A stretch of 23,762 nucleotides of DNA. Source: Prevotella sp. GTDB taxonomy: Bacteria; Bacteroidota; Bacteroidia; Bacteroidales; Dysgonomonadaceae. The notes beneath the pieces were generated by a model that was not told where the DNA came from, did not search any database, and saw nothing but the letters and a program-made list of their open reading frames with translations. A program made the position numbers and the translations under genes. The DNA is taken from positions 1 through 23,762 of the forward strand of contig JAISKQ010000141.1 of the NCBI GenBank assembly GCA_031260865.1, in the 5' to 3' direction. Shown in pieces: positions 9,233 to 17,464 of this stretch (position 1 is its first letter; each line of letters begins with the position of its first letter).

Positions 9233-9280
9233 TGTTACATTCGTTTTTCAAATGTAACATATATTTTTTTCTGTGTAACA
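9233..9280. promoter_or_regulatory. Three TGTAACA boxes, candidate HTCS operator
   Basis: TGTAACA occurs three times: inverted at 9233-9239, direct at 9253-9259 and direct at 9274-9280. Centres are 20 and 21 bp apart, so all lie on one face of the helix. The first two extend to a perfect 9-bp inverted repeat (TGTTACATT / AATGTAACA, 9-base spacer). The boxes lie upstream of the expected -33 of the susC promoter, where an AraC-type activator would bind. Confidence 0.55.
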
Positions 9281-9295
9281 TTCATCCCGAAAACA

Positions 9296-9325
9296 TTTAT
9301 TTATAACTTTATTTTCGTAGATTTG
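9296..9325 (+). promoter_or_regulatory. Promoter of the HTCS gene
   Basis: TAGATTTG at 9318-9325 matches the TAnnTTTG -7 consensus. TTTA at 9296-9299 is a plausible -33 at an 18-base gap. The start site would be near 9332, leaving a leader of about 26 nt before the ATG at 9358. Confidence 0.55.
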
Positions 9326-9357
9326 CATAAACCTTTTTACATAAAACCGAATCGCAC

Positions 9358-12300
9358 ATGGAGAAATACATGAAAACTCTCAATTTGACATATCTGTTTT
9401 TAATTTTTTTTACATTACATATAGCAGGACAAACAGGGAAATTTTATTCGCCTGATGAGGATTTATCAAACAGTTTGATAAACAAAGTATATCAGGACAA
9501 AAAAGGCTTTATCTGGATCGCGACGGAAAACGGACTGAATAAATTCGACGGAACGAAGTTCACCATTTATAAACATTCGGCGGATGATTCCACTTCGATA
9601 AAAAACAACTATGTAAGAACTGTTTTTGAAGACAGTTCGGGCAACTTCTGGGTCGGATGCATCAACGGGCTGATGAAGTATGACTGGGCGACCAACTCTT
9701 TCCAAGAGATAAAAATGTACAAAGACGGCAAACAGGTGTCGCCACATATTACCGGTATTATCGAAGCCCGGGATGGCGATATATGGGTGGCAACCTCGGG
9801 GCAAGGGCTTTTCTCTATGAAAAAGGGAGATTCGTATTTCAAAACAAAATTGGAAAACCTGTTGAATAGTAATTACCTTAACTTAGTGTTCCAGGATTCG
9901 AAAGGCAATTTATGGATAGGTTCGGAAAACAACGGACTCAACTTCTATTCTCCCGCTACGAAAGAAATAAAGACATTTACCGCGCCAAATGGCATCAGCA
10001 GCGACAATATATCATCGATAGCTGAAGATAAACAAGGGAATATATTCGTGGGAACACTTACCAAGGGACTGAATAAGTATAATGTCCGGGACAAAACATT
10101 CAAGCAAGTCCTTTACAATGGAAATTCGCAACTGTCGGTAAAAACGCTCCTGCTGACCAAAGAGAATATATTGTATATAGGAACAGACGGACAAGGTCTG
10201 AAGCTTTACAACAAAGATCGGGATATTGTGGAAGATCACGAAGTAAATTCCGCCCCGTTCGATTTATCGAAAGGTAAAGTGCACTCTATTCTTCAGGACA
10301 AGGATAATAATTTCTGGTTGGGTATTTTCCAAAAAGGGATAATATTTATTCCGGGAGCCGAAAAGAAATTCGATTACTACGGTTTCAAATCGATAAAAAA
10401 CAACCCGATAGGTTCCAGTTCCGTCATGTCCATTTATAAAGACCGCGATAATATAACATGGATAGGGACAGATAATGACGGTATATACGGCATCAACGAT
10501 AAAGACGAGAGGGTCGCCCACTTTGATCAATCCGCCTCTCCCTATTCAATATCGAACATCATCCTGAGCATTTACGAAGACTCAAACAATAATTTATGGG
10601 TTGGCTCATATACCAAAGGATTAGCAAAATTGAACAGGAAAACAGGGACTTGCCAATATATCCCCGAATTGCTGAATGAAAAAATATACTGTATTACCGA
10701 AGACAATCAAAAGAACTTATTAATAGGGACATACGGCTCTGGATTCTATAAACTGAACCTGACCGACGGCAAAATAATTCATTTCGAATCGCGTAAAAGC
10801 GAGAACGATGATTTCTCTATCGACGAACTCAGCAATGATTGGGTAAACGATATACTATTCGATAGCGAAGGCCTTATATGGATAGCCCACTACAAAGGGG
10901 CAAGCTGCTATAATCCCCGAAAGAACACGTTTATCAATTATCTCAATCAAAACACCATACTCCCCAAAACGGTTGTCTATACCCTCTACGAAGACAAATC
11001 GGGGAATATGTGGATAGGCACTACCGAGGGGTTGTATGTGTTCAATAAAAAGGATCAATCCGTGAAGAGCTATACCGTGAAAGACGGTTTGCCCAACGAC
11101 GTTATCTGCGGCATACACGAAGATGAAAACGGAAATGTATGGATAAGCACCTATCTGGGCATCAGCAAGTTTATTCCCGCCGAAAATCGTTTTGTCAATT
11201 ATTATATAGGCGACGGATTGCAGGGGAATGAATTTACGCGCGGGGCGCGGTTCGCGGACAAGGGCGGAAAGATATATTTTGGCGGAATAAACGGAGTCAC
11301 CGACTTTTACCCGAAAGACATCACCGATACGAAAAAAGAATTGAAAGTATTGATTACCGATTTTTATCTGTTCAATCACGCGATCCGGCAAGGGGATAAA
11401 TCGGGCGGAAATGATATAATAAATACTTCGGTGTTGGATGCCGACCGGTTTACGCTGGCGTATAACGATAATACGTTCAGCATCGAATTTTCGGCGTTGG
11501 AATACACAAACCCCGAACGAATTGTGTATCAATATATGATAGAAGAACTTAGCCCCGACTGGACAAACTCTTATCCGGGCATGAACAGGGTCACTTACAC
11601 GAATCTAAATCCGGGAACATATACATTTAAGTTGAGGGTGCGGGATCATGATAATTATTCCGAGATAAAAACAATTAAAATAGAAATAACGCCTCCTTGG
11701 TATCAGTCGGTATGGGCTTATATGGTGTATGCCGTACTCGGCGTATTGTTCGCCTATTTCATCGCCATCTATATCCGTACCCGCGTGCAACATCGCCAGG
11801 ATGACATGCGCAGGACGCATGAAGAACAAATAAACGAGGCGAAACTGCAATTCTTTATCAATATATCGCACGAGATACGCACGCCGATGACTTTGATTAT
11901 AAACCCATTGGAAAAACTTCTGTTTGACAACAAAGACCCGAAGCTGCAAAAAACATACGTGATGATATATCGTAACGCGCAACGCATATTACACCTTATC
12001 AATCAATTGATGGACATCCGAAAGCTGGATAAGGGACAGATGCGCCTGCATTTCAAGGAAACCGATATCGTCGGCTTTATCGAAGACCTGATGCTGACAT
12101 TCGAATACCCGGCTCAACGAAAAAATATCGATTTCAGCTTTATACACAAAGACGAAAAGCTGAATGTATGGATCGACCTCAATAACTTTGATAAAGTCCT
12201 CCTGAATATTTTATCCAACGCTTTCAAATATACCTTGGATAACGGAAGTATTACGATTGAACTGACCACCGGCTACAACGAGTCTCTGAAAGGTCCTTTA

Positions 12301-13446
12301 AAGAAATACTTCGAGATTGTCGTCACCGACAACGGTATCGGGATAAACAAAGATAAAATAGAGCAAATCTTTGAACGGTTTTATCAGATAAACAACGACC
12401 TCACCAATTCAAACTTTGGCACAGGAATCGGATTACACCTTTCGCGGTCGTTGATAGAGCTGCATCACGGAATTATTTTCGCCGAAAACAGGGAAGATAC
12501 GCAGGGAACGCGGTTTATCGTGAGAGTTCCTTTGGGTTGCGACCATCTTGATATTCAGGAGCTGGAAAACGGAGAACTGTATGGAACGCCACAACCATTG
12601 AACTTATCGCCCGAGCCCCTCAAAATACCGGATGAGGCTGAGGAAGAAGGCGGCAAGAAAGTGAAACCGAAAACCAAATACCGCGTATTGGTAGTAGAAG
12701 ATGAAGATGAAATACGCGAATATATCAAGAATGAGCTGGCGTCGGAATATAAAATAATGGAATCGTCGAATGGTAAAAAGGCGTTGGAGCTGGCGTTGAC
12801 CGAAAGCCCCGACCTTATTATCAGCGATGTGATGATGCCCGAAATGGACGGTATCACCCTGGCTCGAAAAGTGAAGCAAAACATCAACATCAATCATATA
12901 CCTATTATCCTGCTTACGGCAAAAGCCACGCCCGAAAACAAAATAGAAGGCTTGGACATTGGGGCTGACGCCTATATTTCAAAACCATTCAACACCGAAG
13001 TACTGAAAAGTACAATCGCGAACCTGATAGAGAACAGGGAACGCCTCAAGAATAAATTCAGCGGTCAACAACAGCAGGAGGACAAAATACAAAAAATAGA
13101 AATGAAATCCGCCGATGAGATATTGATGCGGCGAGTGATGAAAATAGTGAACGAGAACCTTTCAAACGCCGATCTCAGCGTGGAAATGCTGGCGGCGAAC
13201 GTCGGTATGAGCCGTGTGCACATGCACCGTAAGCTGAAAGAACTGACAAACCAGTCGGCTCGCGATTTCATCAGGGGCATCCGGCTAAAACAGGCGGCAA
13301 CCTTACTTTCCGGTAAGAAACTGACAATATCGGAAGTAGCTTATGCCACGGGATTCTCTAATTTGTCGCATTTCTCAAATTCGTTCAAGGAGTTTTACGG
13401 TATGTCTCCCAAAGAATACATCACGGCTCATTTAACTCACGATTGA
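9358..13446 (+). CDS. Hybrid two-component system (HTCS) sensor histidine kinase/response regulator of the PUL
   Basis: One-piece inner-membrane sensor and transcription factor that senses an oligosaccharide in the periplasm and activates the divergent PUL. In order: an uncleaved or cleaved signal (1-25), and about fourteen two-component-regulator propeller repeats (about 40-650, pattern G-N-x-W-[IV]-G-T-x-x-G-L) forming two seven-bladed propellers. Then a Y_Y_Y domain (about 700-777) and a transmembrane helix (about 788-806). The kinase has H-box His838 in N-I-S-H-E-I-R-T-P, N-box N-I-L-S-N-A (950-955), D-N-G-I-G-I (991-996) and G-T-G-I-G-L (1021-1026). The receiver has Glu1114/Asp1115, phosphoacceptor Asp1157, Thr1187 and Lys1209. 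A C-terminal AraC HTH follows at about 1255-1357. All catalytic residues are present. ATG 9358 fits the promoter; Met5 is a possible alternative start. Confidence 0.96.
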   Translation: MEKYMKTLNLTYLFLIFFTLHIAGQTGKFYSPDEDLSNSLINKVYQDKKGFIWIATENGLNKFDGTKFTIYKHSADDSTSIKNNYVRTVFEDSSGNFWVGCINGLMKYDWATNSFQEIKMYKDGKQVSPHITGIIEARDGDIWVATSGQGLFSMKKGDSYFKTKLENLLNSNYLNLVFQDSKGNLWIGSENNGLNFYSPATKEIKTFTAPNGISSDNISSIAEDKQGNIFVGTLTKGLNKYNVRDKTFKQVLYNGNSQLSVKTLLLTKENILYIGTDGQGLKLYNKDRDIVEDHEVNSAPFDLSKGKVHSILQDKDNNFWLGIFQKGIIFIPGAEKKFDYYGFKSIKNNPIGSSSVMSIYKDRDNITWIGTDNDGIYGINDKDERVAHFDQSASPYSISNIILSIYEDSNNNLWVGSYTKGLAKLNRKTGTCQYIPELLNEKIYCITEDNQKNLLIGTYGSGFYKLNLTDGKIIHFESRKSENDDFSIDELSNDWVNDILFDSEGLIWIAHYKGASCYNPRKNTFINYLNQNTILPKTVVYTLYEDKSGNMWIGTTEGLYVFNKKDQSVKSYTVKDGLPNDVICGIHEDENGNVWISTYLGISKFIPAENRFVNYYIGDGLQGNEFTRGARFADKGGKIYFGGINGVTDFYPKDITDTKKELKVLITDFYLFNHAIRQGDKSGGNDIINTSVLDADRFTLAYNDNTFSIEFSALEYTNPERIVYQYMIEELSPDWTNSYPGMNRVTYTNLNPGTYTFKLRVRDHDNYSEIKTIKIEITPPWYQSVWAYMVYAVLGVLFAYFIAIYIRTRVQHRQDDMRRTHEEQINEAKLQFFINISHEIRTPMTLIINPLEKLLFDNKDPKLQKTYVMIYRNAQRILHLINQLMDIRKLDKGQMRLHFKETDIVGFIEDLMLTFEYPAQRKNIDFSFIHKDEKLNVWIDLNNFDKVLLNILSNAFKYTLDNGSITIELTTGYNESLKGPLKKYFEIVVTDNGIGINKDKIEQIFERFYQINNDLTNSNFGTGIGLHLSRSLIELHHGIIFAENREDTQGTRFIVRVPLGCDHLDIQELENGELYGTPQPLNLSPEPLKIPDEAEEEGGKKVKPKTKYRVLVVEDEDEIREYIKNELASEYKIMESSNGKKALELALTESPDLIISDVMMPEMDGITLARKVKQNININHIPIILLTAKATPENKIEGLDIGADAYISKPFNTEVLKSTIANLIENRERLKNKFSGQQQQEDKIQKIEMKSADEILMRRVMKIVNENLSNADLSVEMLAANVGMSRVHMHRKLKELTNQSARDFIRGIRLKQAATLLSGKKLTISEVAYATGFSNLSHFSNSFKEFYGMSPKEYITAHLTHD

Positions 13447-13509
13447 GAAACTGTTACTGTTTTTATCGGCATCTTTCTTCGAGCTGTTTTGAGATGGATT
13501 TCTTGCTTT

Positions 13510-13559
13510 ATACATACCGGTTTAGCGGGCTAAACTCCCGGCGCGCGATCGGTATGTAT
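13510..13559 (+). terminator. Branched hairpin downstream of the HTCS gene
   Basis: ATACATACCG (13510-13519) pairs perfectly with CGGTATGTAT (13550-13559). Inside it, GTTTAG (13520-13525) pairs with CTAAAC (13530-13535) around a CGGG loop, and that loop is complementary to CCCG at 13537-13540. It lies 63 bases after the HTCS stop and probably ends or protects its mRNA. No U-run follows, so factor-independent termination is uncertain. Confidence 0.5.
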
Positions 13560-13846
13560 GTTTCGTCAATCATTTTATAAATATCTTTCCATCTGTTTCG
13601 TAAATGTATTTCCTTATTTAACTGCTTGAAAATTAATATTTTCAGACGCATTGATTTGAAATAGACAAGGCGTTTGAATTTTGAGGGAGAAGCATAATGT
13701 ATTAATTAAAAAGTGATTACAAATTCAGGGTTGATTATTTTAACTTTCCGTTTGTAAAGTTCTTTATATTCAAAAAAGACTATTTTAAAATCGAAATTTA
13801 CCAAAATAAATCCGAAAAAGACAATTTTTTGATGCAAATTTACTAT

Positions 13847-13875
13847 ATTGTAAGTAGCGATATAGCGTAACTTTG
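13847..13875 (+). promoter_or_regulatory. Candidate promoter far upstream of the secreted 250-aa protein
   Basis: TAACTTTG at 13868-13875 matches TAnnTTTG exactly, with ATTG at 13847-13850 as a weak -33 at a 17-base gap. Transcription would start near 13882, leaving about 480 nt before the next start codon. It could drive a long structured leader, a small RNA, or both. Confidence 0.45.
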
Positions 13876-13988
13876 GCGTCAGGATTCATAGCCCTATGTC
13901 GTTTGGGGTAAGCATGCTGAAAATATCTTATTTTTATATGTTATAAATGAATCATTTAATTTTGAAAGCGATTTGTCGCTTTTGAATA

Positions 13989-14055
13989 ATATTACACACA
14001 ATGAGTGATATAACACTCTAAAAATAAGTGTGTTTTATTTTGTGCTTTGTAATAT
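13989..14055 (+). promoter_or_regulatory. Large structured hairpin, possible leader RNA element
   Basis: ATATTACACACAA (13989-14001) pairs with TTGTG (14040-14044) plus TGTAATAT (14048-14055), leaving a 3-base bulge. Inside the loop GAGTG (14003-14007) pairs with CACTC (14014-14018). It lies between the candidate promoter at 13868 and the gene at 14365, so it would be in the leader of that transcript. I do not recognise a known riboswitch. Confidence 0.4.
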
Positions 14056-14364
14056 GCCTTAATGCTTTCGTCTGCAAATGTATTTACATTCGTTATAAAC
14101 AAATCCGCGATTAAGGCGTTATTCGTCAGTGATTTTGGCTAATAGCCATAATGACTTTGCTAAATAAAAAAAGGAGAGACATTACGAAAGTCATAGATTT
14201 TTAATGAATGCCTATTCAAATATAATTAGATAGAAAACAGTCCGAAAGGATTAGACATTAATATAAACAAAACTATATGATAAGTTTTATGAAAGAGTTT
14301 CGATTAAACCGACATGTATTCGATTGTTTTTCTTTAATTTATTTATGTAAATAAACTACTCAGT

Positions 14365-15117
14365 ATGAAGATGATAAAATTAAAAATCAGTCTATTGTTT
14401 CTTTTGGTGGCTACCATCGGAGTATATAACGCTAAGGCTCAAATAACCGTGGGGTCTAGCAATGAACCCAATCCCGCGAGTATGCTTGACCTTAAATTCT
14501 ATAATCCGACGAATCCGACATCGGCTACCGCCACCGGTAACGCTACCGTCGACGCAAAGGGAGGCGGCGGTTTAGGTTTGCCGCGCGTGGAATTAGTCAG
14601 TCTTACCACCTTACAACCTTTTATCGCCAAGGACTCGAACTTTACCAATAATGTAAAATGGCGTCACACCGGTTTAATGGTTTATAATCTTGCTACCGGT
14701 ACCGATTTTATACCGGGAATATATGTGTGGGACGGCGAAAAATGGGTTCGACAAGGTGAAGGTGAAAAGACCAAGCAATTCTTTTATATGCCGTCTTGCA
14801 ATATCGATTTAGCGGGACAAACCGCCGGCGATACAGAGTATTATTACAATTTATATGACGAATATAAACGTCAATTTACTAATAATACAACTAATAATCC
14901 GCAGTTTGTAAGTAGTGATAGCTCCATACCTGCCGTTTCTTCCTTAAAAGACAATAGGGTCTATAACAAAGAAGAGTTGATTTTTGTGATCACCTATTAC
15001 GATCCCGATTTACTTAAATCTGTATCGGTTGATTCGAATGGAAAGATGAGTTATAAACTATTAAGCACTACGCTTACAGCCAAATCATTTCTAAACGTGG
15101 TCTTTATAGTGAAGTAA
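14365..15117 (+). CDS. Secreted protein of unknown function with an LPRV/VYN head motif
   Basis: I cannot assign a function. The signal peptide runs to A-K-A|Q (cleavage about 25/26) and there is no lipobox, so the product should be periplasmic or secreted. Residues about 38-130 carry a pattern common in Bacteroidetes surface proteins: A-S-M-L-D-L, G-L-G-L-P-R-V-E-L (69-77), G-L-M-V-Y-N (103-108), P-G-I-Y-V-W-D-G-E-K-W-V (117-128). The remainder (about 138-250) begins F-F-Y-M-P-S, is rich in Tyr and Asn, and ends in a hydrophobic strand closing with a lysine (L-N-V-V-F-I-V-K). It is first in a plus-strand run of exported-protein genes but 435 bases from the next, so co-transcription is unclear. 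A surface-structure or adhesin component is possible. ATG codons at 14365 and 14371 are both usable. Confidence 0.85.
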   Translation: MKMIKLKISLLFLLVATIGVYNAKAQITVGSSNEPNPASMLDLKFYNPTNPTSATATGNATVDAKGGGGLGLPRVELVSLTTLQPFIAKDSNFTNNVKWRHTGLMVYNLATGTDFIPGIYVWDGEKWVRQGEGEKTKQFFYMPSCNIDLAGQTAGDTEYYYNLYDEYKRQFTNNTTNNPQFVSSDSSIPAVSSLKDNRVYNKEELIFVITYYDPDLLKSVSVDSNGKMSYKLLSTTLTAKSFLNVVFIVK

Positions 15118-15162
15118 TGATTAAGATGCAAAAAAGATTTAACTTGAATTTTTATTTACCGG

Positions 15163-15222
15163 TCACGGTATTGAAAATAATGAAATTTTTACGAATAATA
15201 AAGATCGATAAAAATTCCGTGA
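15163..15222 (+). terminator. Nested inverted repeat after the 250-aa protein gene
   Basis: AATTTTTA (15184-15191) pairs with TAAAAATT (15209-15216), and further out TCACGG (15163-15168) pairs with CCGTGA (15217-15222), with a 15-base one-sided bulge. It begins 45 bases after the stop codon and is probably the 3' end of that transcript. The rest of 15118-15552 is AT-rich with no gene that I can see. Confidence 0.4.
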
Positions 15223-15490
15223 TCGATGTATATCTAAAAAAAGAACGGGTTGTATGAAAAGCTAAAAAAAAACAGCATTGTTAAATCCTTGTGTCTGAAG
15301 CCGATCTATTTTGTATTTGCCCTGTATATGTATATTTAAAAATAGTTTTATATTGTTAATTATCATTATACAAGTGAACTTCAATACCTTAGTGTTTTTT
15401 ATAATAAAAAAAGGAGTTAAAAAGCATAATTATAATTGAAAAGTCTTTGGGGTCTTGTCTTAAATGATAAATCAGGGTGATTTTTATTGA

Positions 15491-15519
15491 CGTCTGACAA
15501 TTCGTCTGACGTTGCTTTG
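15491..15519 (+). promoter_or_regulatory. Direct repeat overlapping a candidate promoter of the IgGFc-domain gene
   Basis: CGTCTGAC occurs twice, at 15491-15498 and 15503-15510, start to start 12 bp. Immediately after is TTGCTTTG (15512-15519), one mismatch from TAnnTTTG and well placed (leader about 27 nt) for the gene at 15553. The repeat would lie in the -33 to -7 spacer, a position suited to a regulator; two AraC-type proteins are encoded downstream. Confidence 0.35.
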
Positions 15520-15552
15520 AGGATAAGTAGTTTTCTAAAATAGAACACGCTT

Positions 15553-17436
15553 ATGAAAAAATATATTTTTCTCATCTTATTCTTTATAGTCGGTATCAGT
15601 AGTTTATTCGCTCAAAAACAAACTACCGAAGGAACCGATTTCTGGCTGGCGTTTGGACAAAACAGGACGCAAAGCGCTACCTCGACCACATTAGAATTAC
15701 AAATTAAGATTGTGGCTACTAAAAAAGACACGATCACGCTTTACTTTACCGATAGCGCTATCCCAAGCGCAAAAAAAACGCAAACGGTGTATATGAACGC
15801 CGGCGCGGTTTATACCAAAAATTTGGATACCGATGAGAAAGCCGCGGTGTATTCTTACGCGGGCATGTTAACGACTAAACAGACATCCTATAAGTCGTTG
15901 CATATAACATCCAAATCGCCGGTTTCCGTGTACGCGTTAAACCAACACACAGCTACTTCCGAAGCTGCCAATGTGCTTCCGGTAACTGCTTTAGGTACGG
16001 ATTATTATCATCTGGGATACAAGAACGGGACAGCGTCTTATGCTAACGATGGCTTATTGATTGTAGCCACGGCAAGCGGAACAACGAATATTTACGATGG
16101 AGCGACCACGGTCGCCTCTTTGACACAGGGACAAGTACTCTATTGGGCGGCGGGCAACGCCGCTCTGGAAGGAAAGCGTTTCACATCCGACAAGAAGATT
16201 GCTTATTTTACCTCTCATCAGTGCGCTCAGGTTCCCTACGGCGCTACTAACGCCGATATGCTTTTCGAACAGATGATGCCGGTTTCTTCTTGGGGAACTC
16301 GTTTTATCGTGCCAATCACTACTCAGAACACAGCGAGGATAAAGGTTATAGCCTCGGAAGACGGGACGACGATAACCCAATCGAGCGGGAGTATAGTAAG
16401 CGGCGCTTTGACCTTGAGCAAAGGTGGAATTGTGGAATTATCGACGACAAGCGCCTGCTATATCACTTCCAACAAGCCGGTCGCTGTTTGCGCCTATATG
16501 ACGTCCTTGAACAGCAGCGGCATCGGCTACGGCGGCCCTTCCGAAGTTTGGATTCCTCCGATGGAACAAATGGTGGAGAAAATAACGATCGCCCCGTTTT
16601 TTCTGATAGGAGGAAGTTCGAATATCTCCAATCATTACGCGTTGATTATAACCCCTACGGCGAATAAAGGCAATACAAAATACGCCGTCGGGGCAGGAGC
16701 GGCTCAATTCCTTTCGGGAGGCTCATGGACCGATCTGTCCGGCTATTCCGTTTATTCCCTTCCGTTAAATGACGCGGGCTACACCTTCGAAAATACTTCA
16801 GGGCTAATCGTGTTGGTTTATGGAATAGGATCAGCCGAATCCTATTACTATCTGGCGGGCTCCGCTGCATATAATATAGCCAACGGATTTTATGTCAACG
16901 ATATTTATTATCCGGATGTGGAGGGGATGGCGTTTTGCGACGGCAATGTCCGTTTCAAGACGGTACGCGATTATTCCAACGCGAGCTTATTAACTTCATC
17001 CGATTATTTGAGATGGTACATCGACGGTCAGGAACTCACGGCAAGTAGAAATTTATGGAACGACTGGACAACGACATTACCCGCCGGATCGCGCGCCGTC
17101 AGGCTGGTGGTTAACAACAATGCGACGGGCGCCGTCGGCGCGACTTTCACGATAGATATACCGGACGCTTTCATCAACGGCGCTGTATCCGTCATGGCGG
17201 GAGGGACTACCACCTTGTCCCCGAACTCAGGGGGAACATGGCAAAGCAGCAACACCGCCGTGGCAACGGTAAATCCTGCCAACGGAGTCGTAACCGCCGT
17301 GTCGCCGGGTACGGCTTATTTTACCTTTACCAGCGCGAACGGTTGCGATGGTACGACAGGCGTGCTGACAGTCACGGCGGTGCCGGTTCCGAGCGTTTAT
17401 ATGTCGGTCAACCGGATTAACCATATCTATCATTAA
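15553..17436 (+). CDS. Secreted IgGFc-binding-domain protein with Big-2-like C-terminal domain
   Basis: Predicted large beta-rich surface or secreted protein, possibly an adhesin; no enzyme motif. The signal peptide ends at L-F-A|Q (20/21), followed by the family start T-E-G-T-D-F-W-L-A-F-G-Q. Residues about 140-445 match the bacterial IgGFc-binding (FCGBP N-terminal-like) domain: N-V-L-P-V-T-A-L-G-T-D-Y-Y, W-G-T-R-F-I-V-P, and S-Y-Y-Y-L-A-G-S-A-A-Y-N. Then comes an Ig-like segment with L-R-W-Y-I-D-G-Q-E (about 486-494) and a Big-2-like domain (about 541-608: W-Q-S-S-N-T-A-V-A-T-V-N-P-A-N-G). It is a clear paralog of the 586-aa protein at 21105, which lacks the Big-2-like domain. It ends in S-V-N-R-I-N-H-I-Y-H, a divergent form of the tail seen in two neighbours. 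IgG binding itself should not be assumed. It is 28 bases upstream of the next gene, so likely the same operon. Confidence 0.87.
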   Translation: MKKYIFLILFFIVGISSLFAQKQTTEGTDFWLAFGQNRTQSATSTTLELQIKIVATKKDTITLYFTDSAIPSAKKTQTVYMNAGAVYTKNLDTDEKAAVYSYAGMLTTKQTSYKSLHITSKSPVSVYALNQHTATSEAANVLPVTALGTDYYHLGYKNGTASYANDGLLIVATASGTTNIYDGATTVASLTQGQVLYWAAGNAALEGKRFTSDKKIAYFTSHQCAQVPYGATNADMLFEQMMPVSSWGTRFIVPITTQNTARIKVIASEDGTTITQSSGSIVSGALTLSKGGIVELSTTSACYITSNKPVAVCAYMTSLNSSGIGYGGPSEVWIPPMEQMVEKITIAPFFLIGGSSNISNHYALIITPTANKGNTKYAVGAGAAQFLSGGSWTDLSGYSVYSLPLNDAGYTFENTSGLIVLVYGIGSAESYYYLAGSAAYNIANGFYVNDIYYPDVEGMAFCDGNVRFKTVRDYSNASLLTSSDYLRWYIDGQELTASRNLWNDWTTTLPAGSRAVRLVVNNNATGAVGATFTIDIPDAFINGAVSVMAGGTTTLSPNSGGTWQSSNTAVATVNPANGVVTAVSPGTAYFTFTSANGCDGTTGVLTVTAVPVPSVYMSVNRINHIYH

Positions 17437-17464
17437 ATTGACAATAACACTAATAAAAATATAT

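Larger units (their letters stand above)
13560..14364. other. Gene-free stretch with small palindromes
   Basis: I see no credible coding sequence in this AT-rich 805-base stretch. It holds a 7-bp palindrome with a TAAT loop at 13627-13644 (TGAAAAT / ATTTTCA), an AACTTT / AAAGTT pair at 13742-13761, a promoter element at 13868-13875 and a large hairpin at 13989-14055. The last two are listed separately. It may contain a long 5' leader or an unrecognised small RNA. Confidence 0.5.

Noticed and set aside
10855..11532. 225-codon open frame antisense to the HTCS gene
   Set aside because: It overlaps the propeller region, whose repeats are unmistakable on the plus strand; the antisense product shows no known pattern.
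15553..17436. True immunoglobulin-Fc-binding activity of the IgGFc-domain proteins
   Set aside because: The name comes from similarity to the mammalian FCGBP N-terminus. Nothing in the sequence shows IgG binding, so only the domain family is claimed.
17438..17464. Upstream TTG start of the choice-of-anchor-L gene
   Set aside because: It would add nine residues before a good signal peptide. ATG 17465 gives a normal signal peptide and normal spacing from the upstream gene.
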